From Scalesia atractyloides (Eukaryota > Streptophyta > Magnoliopsida > Asterales > Asteraceae), in the NCBI GenBank assembly GCA_947069175.1, contig CAMTDV010000028.1, positions 68,494,157-68,558,156 of the forward strand: a DNA stretch of 64,000 nucleotides, given 5' to 3'. The position numbers and the translations under genes were made by a program. This document shows, one piece after another, positions 1-9,611 of this stretch (positions within the stretch are counted from its first letter, which is position 1; each line of letters opens with the position of its first letter). A model generated the notes under the pieces. That model saw only the letters and a program-made list of their open reading frames with translations. It did no database searches and had not been told where the DNA came from.

Positions 1-15
1 TACTCCTTGTTTCGC

Positions 16-24
16 CTATAAATA
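16..24 (+). promoter_or_regulatory. TATA box of family A LTR
   Basis: CTATAAATA followed by a C-rich leader. The same box occurs at 16979-16987 in the downstream LTR copy and as CTATAAATA at 6870-6878 in LTR C. It is the likely RNA polymerase II start of the retrotransposon transcript, so the tRNA-like modules downstream would lie in the R/U5 part of the RNA. Confidence 0.6.
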
Positions 25-316
25 CTGATCCCCAACACACACTCAAACTCGCTCAAACCTTCTTCCTCTCAACCGCAAGCTTTCTCTGCTTAAAACCACC
101 CCCTCTGTTCCACCGGAGAAATCGCGGCTATCGTCGGTTTTAATTCGCCAGAGAACTCCCTGCTAACCGGTAACCGCCTCTAGTTTTAACTCAGTTCATA
201 TATATCATTTTCTTATATCATGTGGGTCTAGCAATCAAGATTAGTCGAGTTTTGAAAACGGGAATGGGTAAATGTTTTTGGGTTAAATTTTAAGCGCAGA
301 AGATGAAGTATTGTAC

Positions 317-317
<1 letters not shown>

Positions 318-405
<88 letters not shown>
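318..405. repeat. (AT)n microsatellite
   Basis: About 43 AT units without interruption. The homologous place in the other LTR copy (17279-17316) has only about 17-19 units, so this tract has changed length since the two copies separated. Open frames across it (poly Tyr-Ile) are artefacts. Confidence 0.97.
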
Positions 406-406
<1 letters not shown>

Positions 407-411
407 CAACC

Positions 412-494
412 GGGTTAAGCACCCAGCCCAACTGGTTGGGCCGGGTGCAAACAAAACCCGGGATCGCCGGTTCGAACCCAAGCACACACGCCGG
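412..494 (+). other. tRNA-like module A1
   Basis: First of three tandem modules. A B-box like GGTTCGAACCC lies at 469-479. The D-arm region forms a hairpin (419-430 with 437-448, GCACCCAGCCCA against TGGGCCGGGTGC, one mismatch). The next modules begin 170 and 338 bp later. It is not a functional tRNA: there is no acceptor or anticodon stem. Confidence 0.65.
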
Positions 495-581
495 CCTGAC
501 TACTTTAAAACCTTTTTAAAATCTATCATTTCTGTATAAATATAATTAGTGTATTAGTATAATTAAAAACCTAGTTCTATC

Positions 582-665
582 GGGTTAGACCCAGCCCAGT
601 TGGTTGGGTTGGGTGCAAAACACCACCAAGGTCTCGGGTTCGAGTCCCTTGGCTTACACCGGTCT
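582..665 (+). other. tRNA-like module A2
   Basis: Second module of the array. B-box GGTTCGAGTCC at 637-647 is a perfect match to the Pol III consensus. The D-arm hairpin pairs ACCCAGCCCA with TGGGTTGGGT, including one G-T pair. Confidence 0.65.
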
Positions 666-749
666 GATCATTTAAAAACATTTTTAAATTTAATTAAATT
701 TGAATGAACCTAAGTAGTGTATAAATATGATTAAAATCAGGTTTCTTTC

Positions 750-825
750 GGGTTAGACACGTAGCTCAGTTAGAAGAGTTGCGTGCACGCAACCGAGAGG
801 TCACGGGTTCGAGTCTCAACACACA
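750..825 (+). other. tRNA-like module A3
   Basis: Third module. The A-box-like TAGCTCAGTTAG starts at 762 and the B-box GGTTCGAGTCT at 806, exactly 44 nt apart as in tRNA genes. The D-arm hairpin CACGTAGCTC/GAGTTGCGTG keeps pairing through two G-T pairs. The equivalent modules are 7649-7726 in LTR C and 61966-62043 in LTR D. Confidence 0.7.
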
Positions 826-1843
826 TGCTAAAATCTTCAATCGGACTTGTCTGACAAGGTTGTCAGACTGACAGTTTTTTTAAATATTATTTTATTTATT
901 TATTTTCTTTTATTATTTTATTCCATGGTTATACTATAAGAAAAATCAATTTAAAATACTTACAAATATATAATTTCAAGGGTTCAATAAAAATAAAAAA
1001 AATACCTTAAAAATCTAAACGACGGTTTTAACCGAAATATTAATTTATTTATTTATCGAGTTATCACGTTATTATTTTAGGTTAGTACTCCTTCATCGGT
1101 TAAATCCTCAACTCGTGCGCTCTCATCTTCAATCAAGAATACGCACCCACTGTGAGTGAACCTCTATAAATTCCCTCTTTTAATCATGTTTTGAGGTGTA
1201 TCATGTGTCGTACAATTTCTTTTATTTTATTTAAACACTTGTTCTAATATCATCTCGTGATCAAAGGTGTATTGTTGTTATGTGGTTTATATATGGTTAC
1301 ATTTTATCATTTCAGTGCAATCATTTCATTAGGCCCATCAGTTCCTCGTGGGATACGGGTTGAGCATTAGGTGCCTCATTAGATCGGCTCCGTTTGATTG
1401 AGCCTTGATCTCAAATACGTCATTCATCATGTCATGTGTTTTATTGTGGATATAATGTGGTTTGTGATAGGTTATATATATGCACCTGCTCACATATGAT
1501 TCATGCACAATTTTTATTTAACAACATTATAATTCAACTATTTAAATGTTTTATCAAGGTTCACTCGTCAACTTTTGTTGACCCAAATCTTTTGTTTTTA
1601 CGCATGATACAGGTGAACAAGCTGAGGAAAGAAGTACATAGTAATGGCCTTAGAAGAATAAACAAGTTATTACGTTTGGAAGAATCTTTTGGTTTATGCT
1701 TGTGTTTGTATGAATTTTGTGTTGAATATTTGAAGTTTTAATTTCAATTTAATATATATGAAACTTATTAGTAAATATCATGAGCTTTGGTGATAACCCA
1801 ATCATGCCCCGACTTTTATTCCGCTGCGGGTCGGGGTGTGACA

Positions 1844-3056
1844 ATTATATACACTGACCATAAAAGTCTCCAGCATCTGTTCAATCAGAAGGAATTGAAC
1901 ATTCGACAATGCCATTGGATGGAAACACTTAACGATTATGATTGCGAAATTCGCTATAATCCCGACATGGAAAATGTCATTGCTAACGCATTTAGTCGCA
2001 AGGAAAAGGTTAAACCCATTAGGATTAATGCCAAGAGCATTGAGCTCAGAAATAGCTTGAATGAGAATCTATTAGATGCGCAGAAGCAAACCCTATTAGA
2101 GGCTAATATTCCTAATGAGGGGTTAGGCGGAAATGTTGATCAGTTAGTGCCTGGAAATGATGGAATCCTTAGATTTAATGGAAGAATCTGGGTTCCAATC
2201 TTAGGAGGACTTAGAGATCTAATCCTCCAGGAAGCACATAATACAAGATACTCAGTTCACTCGGGTGGTGACAAGATGTATTAGGATTTAAAAAAGAATT
2301 ATTGGTGGATGGATTTGAAGAAATTCATAGCCACATATGTAGCTAAGTGTCTGAGGTGTTCGCAGGTTAAGGTCGAACATTAGAAGCCGTCAGGACTTTT
2401 ACAACAACTTGAGATTCCCACACAGAAATAGGAAATGGTAACTATGGACTTGATTACCAAGTTACCAAAGACCAAACATGGTAATGACATGATTTGAGTC
2501 GTTGTAGATAGGCTGACTAAGTCAGCGCATTTCTTGCCAATTAAGGAAACGTAAAATTCAGACAAATTGGCTAAGTTGTATGTGGACAAGATTGTGTCCC
2601 TACAAGGTGTGCCGATATCTATAATATCTTATAAAGATACTAGATATACCTCTCATTTTTTGAAAAATTTCCAACAATCTTTAGGCACAAAATTAAACTT
2701 TAGTACAGCTTACCACCCGCAGACGGATGGACAAAGTGAGCGTACTATTCAAACTTTGGAAGACATGCTTAGAACATGTGTGATTGATTTAGGTGAAAGT
2801 TGGGATGACGACTTACCCATAATAGAATTCTCCTACAATAATAGTTATCATACGAGCATCAAGGCTGCTCCTTATGAGTCCTTGTATGGGAGAAAGTATC
2901 GAACGCCCGTGTGTTGGGCAGAAGTTGGGGAAGCCCAACTATCAGGAACTGAGATTGTCCTGGAGAACATGGACAAGATTGTGCAAATCCGTGATCGACT
3001 CAAAGCTGCCTGTGATAGGCAGAAGAGCTATGCTGACAAGAGGCGTAAACCTCTCA
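1844..3056 (+). pseudogene. Element B RNase H-integrase fragment (copy 1)
   Basis: Ty3/gypsy pol remnant. The end of RNase H (YTDHKSLQHLFNQKELN, SRKE linker) is followed by the integrase zinc-finger area, the core (STAYHPQTDGQSERTIQ with the catalytic Glu) and the start of the C-terminal part (SYADKRRKPLK). Stops include TAG at 2282-2284, TAG near 2382 and TAG near 2430. A TGA in DxVVVDRLTKSAHF (about 2497) and a TAA in KETxNSDKL (about 2552) also occur in copy 2 (17781-19440). The second catalytic Asp (normally SDRD) is Tyr in both copies. So B was dead before the two copies formed. The copy stops abruptly at 3056 and joins the leader of element A. Confidence 0.9.
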
Positions 3057-3466
3057 AGGCTTGGCATTCGTATAAATCCAAAATGAAGGACCAGCTTGCC
3101 TACCTGGGGACTAACGATGAGAGTACGAAGGATCTATTAGGCTAAAGCATGCTACACCAAACGTCGTGTGAACTAACCTCACTTTGAGTTGTCATTGTGT
3201 CCACACCTAGACACCCTCCGACCTTACATCTCGCAATCATGTTTTACAATTTTCATTCGGGTGATGCGAGTGTTATCAGGCCAACACCAATGCGAACCCT
3301 TCCAAACCCAATAGTCATGGGGCCCACATGACTATACAGGCTATGGCATGGGAGACATTTGGAGGCCCAAACATGAGCAAGCCCAAAGTTGTTTTTCAAT
3401 CTTTTTACGACACATGACACCTAGAAAATTATGAAACTCACAATCTCCCTACATATGTTCCTGTAG
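3057..3466 (+). mobile_element. Untranslated leader of element A
   Basis: From TTGGCATTCGTATAAATCC onward this stretch matches the leader of element C at 9169-9611. Landmarks are the CTACCTGGGGACTAACGATG block and ATGTCT at the gag start. The 5' LTR and primer site expected before it are absent; B coding precedes it directly. No coding function is seen. Confidence 0.8.
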
Positions 3467-4828
3467 ATGTCTGCTAGACACTTAAGAGGAGGTAGAAGGT
3501 CAAGAAGGTCGAGCGCATGGCCACACAAATTGCTCAACAAATGGCTGCGGTACTTCCTGACATCGTTCTACAAGTTCAACAAGCTCTCACCGCAAATCCC
3601 ACCAACCCTCCGAATCAAGAAGGCCAAAACGTCGCCAACCCTCCTCCCAAAACAACTAAATGCACCTACAAACATTTCAAGTCCTACGATCCCCCAAAAT
3701 ATGAAAGGACTGAAGGTGTCACCGCTTTCCTCCATTGGTTTGAGGAGATGGAAAACACCTTTCTCAATTGTGACTGTCCTGAGGATCGCAAGGTACGTTA
3801 CACTACTGGACGTCTATTTGTGGTAGCCCTTACCTGGTGGAACAGGGAAAAAGGTAAGCGAGGTGTGGAAGATGCCATGGCCTTAACATGGGAAGAATTA
3901 AGGGAAATCATGACGAGACGCTTCTGCCCTAGAAGCGAGATCAAAAAGCTAGAAGACGAATTCTACTATCTAAAGCAAAAGGAAGCGGATCACACCTCAT
4001 ACAACAAGAGATTTCTCGAGTTGAACCAGATGGTCCCCAACCTGTTCACTCCGTTATACCGCTTGATCGAGCACTATATTCGAGGTCTCCCCTCGAAAAT
4101 TCAAGATTCAGTTTTAAGTACGTCTCCCGCAACACTCGAAGCTGCCATGGAACTGGCTACGGAACTCACTGGAATTCGCATTCGAAATGGCGATTTTAAA
4201 GATGAGAAGAAGAAAACACCCGTTGAATCTCCAACTCCAACTCAATCAGGCTCATCCTCAAAGTTCGCTGGTAGGAGAAAGCGAAATGGCAAAAATTTCG
4301 TCGTCACCCAAACCAATCCTCCCATCACTGCTGCCCCAATCACACAAGTCGCCCTTCCAGCCGCACCATTCAAAAAGCCATACACTGGCCCACACCCAAA
4401 ATGTAACCGCTGCCAATATCATCATCCCCCTGAAAACCCTTGCCAATACTGCACAAGTTGTGGCCGTGCAGGTCACTCTATCCAAACTTATCGTACACTC
4501 CAAAGATCAAACCGCAATCAGCCTCAAGCCCAAACCAATAACCAAATGGTGCCAAGCCCAACAACCCTTACTTTTACCGCCTGCCCAACCCAATTACCCC
4601 ATGATGCAACCCATAAGAGCCTGTTTTAACTGTGGTGACCCAAACCACTTCCGAAATACATGCCCACGCCTGGTGAACATCATTAATGCCCAAGCCCAAG
4701 CAAACCCGGTGAATCAAGCTAATCAAGCTAACCCACCTGCTAGCGGAAGGGCTGTCAATATCAACCCCCACCAAGCAAGGGCTGACAACAATGTGGTCAA
4801 CGGTACGTTTCTCGTAAATGGTAGTTAG
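3467..4828 (+). pseudogene. gag: Element A gag (frameshifted)
   Basis: Capsid/nucleocapsid protein of a chromoviral Ty3/gypsy element. An ATG at 3467 corresponds to the C gag start but is out of frame with the body, which reads from 3517 (MATQIAQQMAAVLPDIV). The retrotransposon gag domain is clear (KYERTEGVTAFLHWFEEMENTF, RRFCPRSEIKKLEDEF, RLIEHYIRGLPSKIQD). A proline-rich linker and two zinc knuckles follow. The first is damaged (CTSCGRAGHSIQTY, last Cys lost). The second is intact (CFNCGDPNHFRNTC) but in another frame, so a frameshift lies near 4500-4600. A TAG at 4826-4828 separates it from protease. It closely resembles the gag of element C. Confidence 0.9.
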
Positions 4829-5182
4829 GCATCCATATTATTCGATACTGGTGCGGATAAGAGTTTTGTGTCTTTAGAATTTGAATCTATTCTCGACCTA
4901 TCTCCTGTTAGTCTTGCGGAATCGTTCACGGTGGAAGTTGCTGACGGAGAACCCATTTCGTTAAATTCAATTATACGTGATTGTACTCTTACTCTAAATA
5001 ATCACGATTTCTCGATTGATCTTATTCCTATGAAATTAGGAAGTTTCAATGTTATCATCGGCATGGACTGGCTCAGCTAGCATCACGCTGAAGTAGTTTG
5101 CCATGAAAAGTTCATTCGTATTCCTCTCACCGACGGTTAGACACTACGTATCTTTGGAGAAACTCCTTCAAAAGGGCTCAAA
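4829..5182 (+). pseudogene. Element A aspartic protease
   Basis: Retropepsin-like domain in the same frame as the end of gag. The active-site motif LFDTGADKSFVS begins about 4838, and a later hydrophobic GSFNVIIGMDWLS matches the ILGMDWL signature of Ty3/gypsy proteases. In-frame TAG stops at 5078-5080 and about 5138 break it. Confidence 0.85.
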
Positions 5183-6341
5183 TTGATGTCATGTCTTCAA
5201 GCTCGAAGATATCTTCGCAAAGATTATGTCGCGTTTCTATCTCACATCGTCAAGAAGGAAGGCAAGGAAAGGAAGCTCGAAGATGTTCCAATCGTGAAAG
5301 AAATTCCTCAAGTTTTTCCCGACGACGTTTCAGGACTTCCTCCTCGGCGAGAAGTCGAATTTCGAATCGATCTTGTGCCTGGTGCTACACCAGTCGCGAA
5401 GTCTCCCTATAGGTTAGCCCCATCTGAGATGCAAGAGTTGGCTAGTCAACTGCAAGAGCTGACTGACAAGGGATTCATACGTCCTAGCTCGTCGCCTTGG
5501 GGTGCACCTGTTCTTTTTGTAAAGAAGAAAGATGGAACATTTCGCATGTGCATTGATTATAGAGAACTCAACAAGTTGACTGTTAAGAATCGCTATCCAT
5601 TGCCTCGTATTGATGACCTTCTAGACCAACTTCAAGGTGCCACCTGTTTTTCAAAAAGCGACCTTCGCTCTGGTTATCATCAGCTTAGGGTGCGCGAAGA
5701 AGATATTCCAAAAACTGCCTTTCGAACTCGTTATCATTACGAATTCATGGTTATGCCTTTCCGGTTAACCAACGCCCCTGCTGTTTTTATGGATTTGATG
5801 AAAAGAAACCCTATCTCGACCGTTTTGTAGTAGTTTTCATCGACGATATTCTTATCTACTCCAAGACAAAATCCGATCATGAGCGGCATCTTCGACTTAT
5901 TCTTACACTCTTGAGGACTGAAAAGCTCTATGCTAAATTCTCGAAATGTGAGTTCTGGTTAAAAGAGGTACAATTTCTTGGGCATGTCGTTAATGACAAA
6001 GGGATTCACGTTGACCCTTCTAAAATCAAGGCAGTACAAGAATGGCAAGCACCACGTACTCCTACCGAAGTTAGGTCATTTCTTGGCTTGGCTGGCTATT
6101 ATCGACGCTTCATTGCCAGTTTTTCTCGTATCGCAGTTGCACTCACAGCCTTAACTCACAAGGGAAAACCCTTTATTTAGGGACCCAAGCAAGAGGAGGC
6201 TTTCCAAACTTTGAAACAAAAGCTTTGTGATGCACCTATCCTCACACTCCCTGAGGGTTGCGAAGATTTTGTAGTTTATTGCGACGCGTCAGGGCAAGGG
6301 TTAGGCTGTGTTCTGATGCAAAGAGGAAAGGTGGTAGCCTA
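5183..6341 (+). pseudogene. pol: Element A reverse transcriptase and start of RNase H
   Basis: Typical Ty3/gypsy order: VFPDDVSGLPPRREVEF linker, then RT blocks (GAPVLFVKKKDGTFRMCIDY, KNRYPLPRIDDLLDQLQGA, FSKSDLRSGYHQ). The catalytic box FIDDILIYS follows near 5838. A frameshift near 5800 separates the first RT half from the FIDD half. A TAG at 6178-6180 lies in the connection domain. RNase H begins with YCDASGQGLGCVLMQ and is cut at 6341 by element C. Coding resumes at 14732 after the duplicated GCCTA. Confidence 0.93.
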
Positions 6342-6530
6342 TGTAACATCCGTCAAAAACGGATTTACCAAACCCGCTCCGTTTATCAACCGAACAGTCA
6401 GTCAAATTTTTCGTTGCGAATTAAATGCCCAAAATAATTTTAAACGATCCGTAATCACTTATTATGCGGGGATATATATTTAGTTTTTGAAAAACTGATA
6501 AAAATAACAAAATAAAAATGTTTTAATCAT

Positions 6531-6604
6531 GCCGGGTTTCGAACTCGGGTCTCTACCGGTTCAACCAAACGTTTAACTCACACACCGTAAACCACTCCGC
6601 CACT
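6531..6604 (-). other. Antisense tRNA-like module of LTR C
   Basis: On the minus strand it reads GTGGCGGAGTGG (A-box-like, Ser/Leu tRNA type), a spacer, then GAGTTCGAAACCCGG (B-box and T-arm). It points away from the LTR's own direction and lies about 265 bp upstream of the TATA box. The 3' LTR copy is at 12427-12500. LTR D has the equivalent at 60698-60772 and LTR A at 16679-16750. Confidence 0.7.
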
Positions 6605-6869
6605 TTGATTTTCTGTTAAGTGAATGGATTTATTAAATCAAATAATGATGTGCGGAATTCAAACTCGGTCAACTTGCGCCCAATCAGCAGTCGTCGGAAA
6701 TCCCGACGACTTCGCCCATAAAACACGCTTTCGCTCAATTTAATCAATCAATTAACTCTAGCGACAGCTATAGCCAACGTCTGAAACCGCGTCATCAGCC
6801 AAATCGCTGGAAGAACGGTCGACTTCGAATTAAGACCGAATTCAGACCCCATTCATCTCAATGCTACCC

Positions 6870-6878
6870 TATAAATAC
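6870..6878 (+). promoter_or_regulatory. TATA box of LTR C
   Basis: CTATAAATA followed by CACCCACAACTCGCC, a C-rich leader as in the other LTRs. The same box is at 12766-12774 in the 3' LTR. Confidence 0.65.
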
Positions 6879-7310
6879 ACCCACAACTCGCCAGAAGTCT
6901 TTCACACTCAAATCGCACCCTTTCTCGGCGAAAAATCACTCGCCGGAAATACTTGATACTTCGCCGGAAAACCGTATCAGTAATCTCTGAGCTTACTGAA
7001 CCCCCTAAACCTTCACCGAAGTCACCCACAACCTTTGTAACCTTTCGGAAGACTCTCTGCTGCAAGAGACTTGTCGCCGGAAAAAGGATTCTGTCGCCGG
7101 AGTTCTGCCGGAAAACAGAGTAAAACCAGTCGGTACATCTCACGCTTAATTCATTCCCTTTTTACTTTTATCTCATTTGTAATTGATCATAAAACACTAA
7201 AGGAACATGAATTAACTTTTCGAACCAGTCCGTCGTCACTTCCGGTTAAAACCGGTGAAGAAGACGAAGTTCAGTAATGGTTAAGTATAATTAAAATCAA
7301 GATAATTACC

Positions 7311-7397
7311 GGGTTAGACACACAGTCCAGCGGTGGACTGTGTGCACTTTTAAAGCTAAGGTCACGAGTTCGAGTATTGTCCCTCACACGCCGCCTT
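7311..7397 (+). other. tRNA-like module C1
   Basis: Begins GGGTTAGACACACAG. The D-arm region is a perfect 10-bp hairpin, CACACAGTCC/GGACTGTGTG with loop AGCGGT. The B-box is weak, GAGTTCGAGTA at 7366-7376. The copy in the 3' LTR starts at 13207. Confidence 0.65.
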
Positions 7398-7479
7398 GAT
7401 AAAAATCCTCTTTTTCGCAAAACAGAACCGGAGTGTTTTTGTGTATATGTTAAATATAATGATAACTGAGTTTATTACC

Positions 7480-7560
7480 AAGTGAGACACACAGTCCAGC
7501 GGTGGAGTGTGTGTCCGCTAACCCACAGGTCCCGGGTTCGAGACCTGTGGAGCGCACCGG
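7480..7560 (+). other. tRNA-like module C2, initiator-Met-like
   Basis: Begins 169 bp after C1. The hairpin is as in C1 with one mismatch, and extends to 12 bp. The stretch TAACCCACAGGTCCC (7519-7533) followed by GGGTTCGAGACCTG matches, as I remember it, the anticodon 3' side, variable loop and T-arm of plant initiator Met tRNA, the same tRNA used as primer by this element. The copy in the 3' LTR starts at 13375. Confidence 0.6.
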
Positions 7561-7648
7561 TTCTCGAGAATTAATTCGTTTTTAATAATAAAGGATTTTC
7601 TGTTAATTCTAATTAATATATATATATAATTAAAATCGGATATATAAC

Positions 7649-7726
7649 GGGTTAGACACGTAGCTCAGTTGGTAGAGCTGCGTGCAAGCGTACGGGAGGT
7701 CTCGGGTTCGAGCCTCACCCGGCGCA
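7649..7726 (+). other. tRNA-like module C3
   Basis: A-box TAGCTCAGTTGG starts at 7661 and B-box GGTTCGAGCC at 7705, 44 nt apart. It ends in CACCCGGCGCA, which looks like a real tRNA 3' acceptor strand with discriminator A. The hairpin is CACGTAGCTC/GAGCTGCGTG. The anticodon arm does not pair and the 5' acceptor strand does not match, so it is not a working tRNA. The copy in the 3' LTR starts at 13544. Confidence 0.72.
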
Positions 7727-8220
7727 CAACAATATGCCTATAAACCGGTCAACGATAGTCAAAGTCAACAATAGTCAAAGTTACTGTAGCAAAAATAAAA
7801 TATTTTTTTTATTATTTTTATTCAATTATTTTAATTAAAAATCAATCATAAATACTTAAAAATAACATTCTTTAGGTTAGAAAATAGCCTCAAACTCACA
7901 AAAAATACACCCAACAAACCTACTAAAATAGATTAATAAAACCCGTTTACTTACCAAACCGTAATGCGATTTATCTAGGTTTAATCTCACTTGTGGTTAA
8001 AACCACTTCGCGTGCAATCAACGTCATCAACCGAACGCACCCAATGTGAGTGAATTCTTACAAACTCCCCTTTTTATTCATGTTTTGGGGTGTATCATGT
8101 GTCGCTTAAACTAATTCTCTTATGCAAATTCGTGCTATACCATTATATGAACTAAATTAGAATGTAACTATTGGTTGGTTGTGATGTATTACATATTGTC
8201 AAAATTGTATGCAAATTATT

Positions 8221-8437
8221 TAGGCCCATCAGTACCTCGTGGAAGACGAGAACAACGCGTGCCTTAAAACTCATTTATTAGGCCCATCAGTTCCTCGTGT
8301 GAGACGAGAACAACGCGTGCCTCAAAACTCATACATTAGGCCCATCAGTTCGTAAGAACAACGCGTGCCTCAAAACTCATTTATTAGGCCCATCAGTTCC
8401 TCGTGTGAGACGAGAACAACGCGTGCCTCAAAACTAT
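8221..8437 (+). repeat. Four tandem hairpin repeats in LTR C
   Basis: Units start at 8221, 8279, 8337 and 8385. Each has TAGGCCCATCAGTTCCTCGT, then ACGAGAACAACGCGTGCCT. CTCGT pairs with ACGAG, and AGGC at the start pairs with GCCT at the end, so each unit can fold as a nested hairpin. The third unit has lost about 10 nt of the inner hairpin. The same array is at 14117-14332. A single diverged unit occurs in LTR A near 1329. Confidence 0.85.
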
Positions 8438-8833
8438 CATTTGGTGTTTGTATGTTCAATATTCAATATTATGTGTTGTGTGAATAAATTTACATCTACA
8501 TTTACTCATATGAGGTATGCACATTATTTATAATCAATTGGATAAACTCGTTCAAATGTTTTTCCATAGGATTCACTCGCCAACATTATGTTGATCCAAA
8601 AACCTTTTTTACACATGATACAGGTGGACAGGTTGAAGCAAGGAAAACATAGGATATGCCTTAGAAGAGAAACAAGAAGCTTAGACTGATAGTTAGAACA
8701 TGTTGTATCATTTATTGTAAATTTCCATTAAATTGTATTAATGAATATGAAACATATAATAAATGTCATGAGCTTTGATGATAACCCAATTATGCCCCGA
8801 TCACCTTTTCCGCTGCGGGTCGGGGTGTGACAG

Positions 8834-8848
8834 ATTGGTATCAGAGCC
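8834..8848 (+). promoter_or_regulatory. Primer-binding site of element C
   Basis: TTGGTATCAGAGCCA starts two bases after the LTR end and is complementary to the 3' end of plant initiator Met tRNA (TGGCTCTGATACCA). It primes minus-strand DNA synthesis. Confidence 0.93.
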
Positions 8849-9611
8849 ATGACTATAGGGATATAGGATAGGTTATTAGACCCTTAGAGCCTATACTATA
8901 GTCTGCCTAAATTTTAAATTGATTAGGTGGTTACATACAAACTTGTGATATTTATTTGTTTCATATTTGTTTACATTTCAGTCAAACATACATGCTCATT
9001 CATTATACATATATACATATATCGATGTTCATGTATTCAATTTATTTTCATACTCTCAGTATCCAAAGATTTTATGCAATTTTCAAATCTCATCAAAGTA
9101 AGTTCTGCGACGGGCATGTAGTAACTGGAAGGGTACAAGTACCGGTAGTCGGAACGTCCTGTCTAGGTTGGCATTCGTATAAATCCAAAATAACGGACCA
9201 GTTTGCCTACCTGGGGACTAACGATGAGAGTACGACGGACCTATTAGGCCAAAGCATGCCACACCAAACGTCGTTCGAACTAACCTCCCTTTGAGATGTC
9301 ACCGTGTCTACACCTGGACACATTCCGAATATCACACGTTGTATACATATTTCTCGATTTTCTCCGGGTTTTGTGTACGCAACCAGGCAGAAACCGTGCG
9401 AACCATATGAAAAACCGGTATTCATGGGGGCCCACATGATTACACAGGTAAAGTATGGCGGCATGACGGGCCTAACAGCGAGCAAAGCCCAAGACATCCT
9501 ATGGATGTAGTAGATTTATTTTCTATATTTACTTTATGAACGTTCAATCCCAAACACGACCCACGATCCCAAAGGCATCCAACTCATACTCTTGACATGT
9601 ATTCCTTGTAG
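8849..9611 (+). mobile_element. Leader of element C
   Basis: Untranslated stretch between primer site and gag. From 9169 it matches the leader of element A (3057 onward). No convincing coding; short open frames here are not conserved between the two leaders. Confidence 0.7.

Larger units (their letters stand above)
1..1843 (+). mobile_element. Partial gypsy LTR, family A (upstream copy)
   Basis: This is the TATA-to-3'-end part of an LTR. It matches 16968-17780, the 3' LTR of element A, apart from a deletion in that copy. It ends in the typical GGGGTGTGACA and is followed at 1844 by RNase H coding of another element (B), not by a primer-binding site. CTATAAATA at 16-24 is the likely TATA box, so the U3 start lies outside the window. 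It carries a long AT microsatellite and three tRNA-like modules. The shared tail TTCACTCGTCAAC...ACATGATACAGGTG (about 1560-1615) is also present in LTRs C and D, so the three families are related. Confidence 0.85.
6342..8832 (+). mobile_element. 5' LTR of element C
   Basis: Begins TGTAACATCCGTCAAAAACG and ends GGGGTGTGACA. Contents in order: antisense tRNA-like module (6531-6604), TATA box (6870-6878), CGCCGGAAA-rich leader (6941-7110), three sense tRNA-like modules (7311-7727), A/T-rich stretch, and four tandem hairpin repeats (8221-8437). The minus-strand open frame inside the leader is identical in both LTRs and is a shadow, not a gene. Confidence 0.96.

Noticed and set aside
303..539. 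Open frames with poly Tyr-Ile in both directions
   Set aside because: They only read through the AT microsatellite; the other LTR copy has a different repeat length and no such frame.
6853..7143. Minus-strand open frame of 96 codons, repeated identically at 12749-13039
   Set aside because: Identity only reflects the two near-identical LTRs; it lies antisense to the TATA box and leader and resembles no protein.
8221..8437. CRISPR-like array
   Set aside because: Regular repeats, but spacers are the same from unit to unit, and this is a plant retrotransposon LTR.
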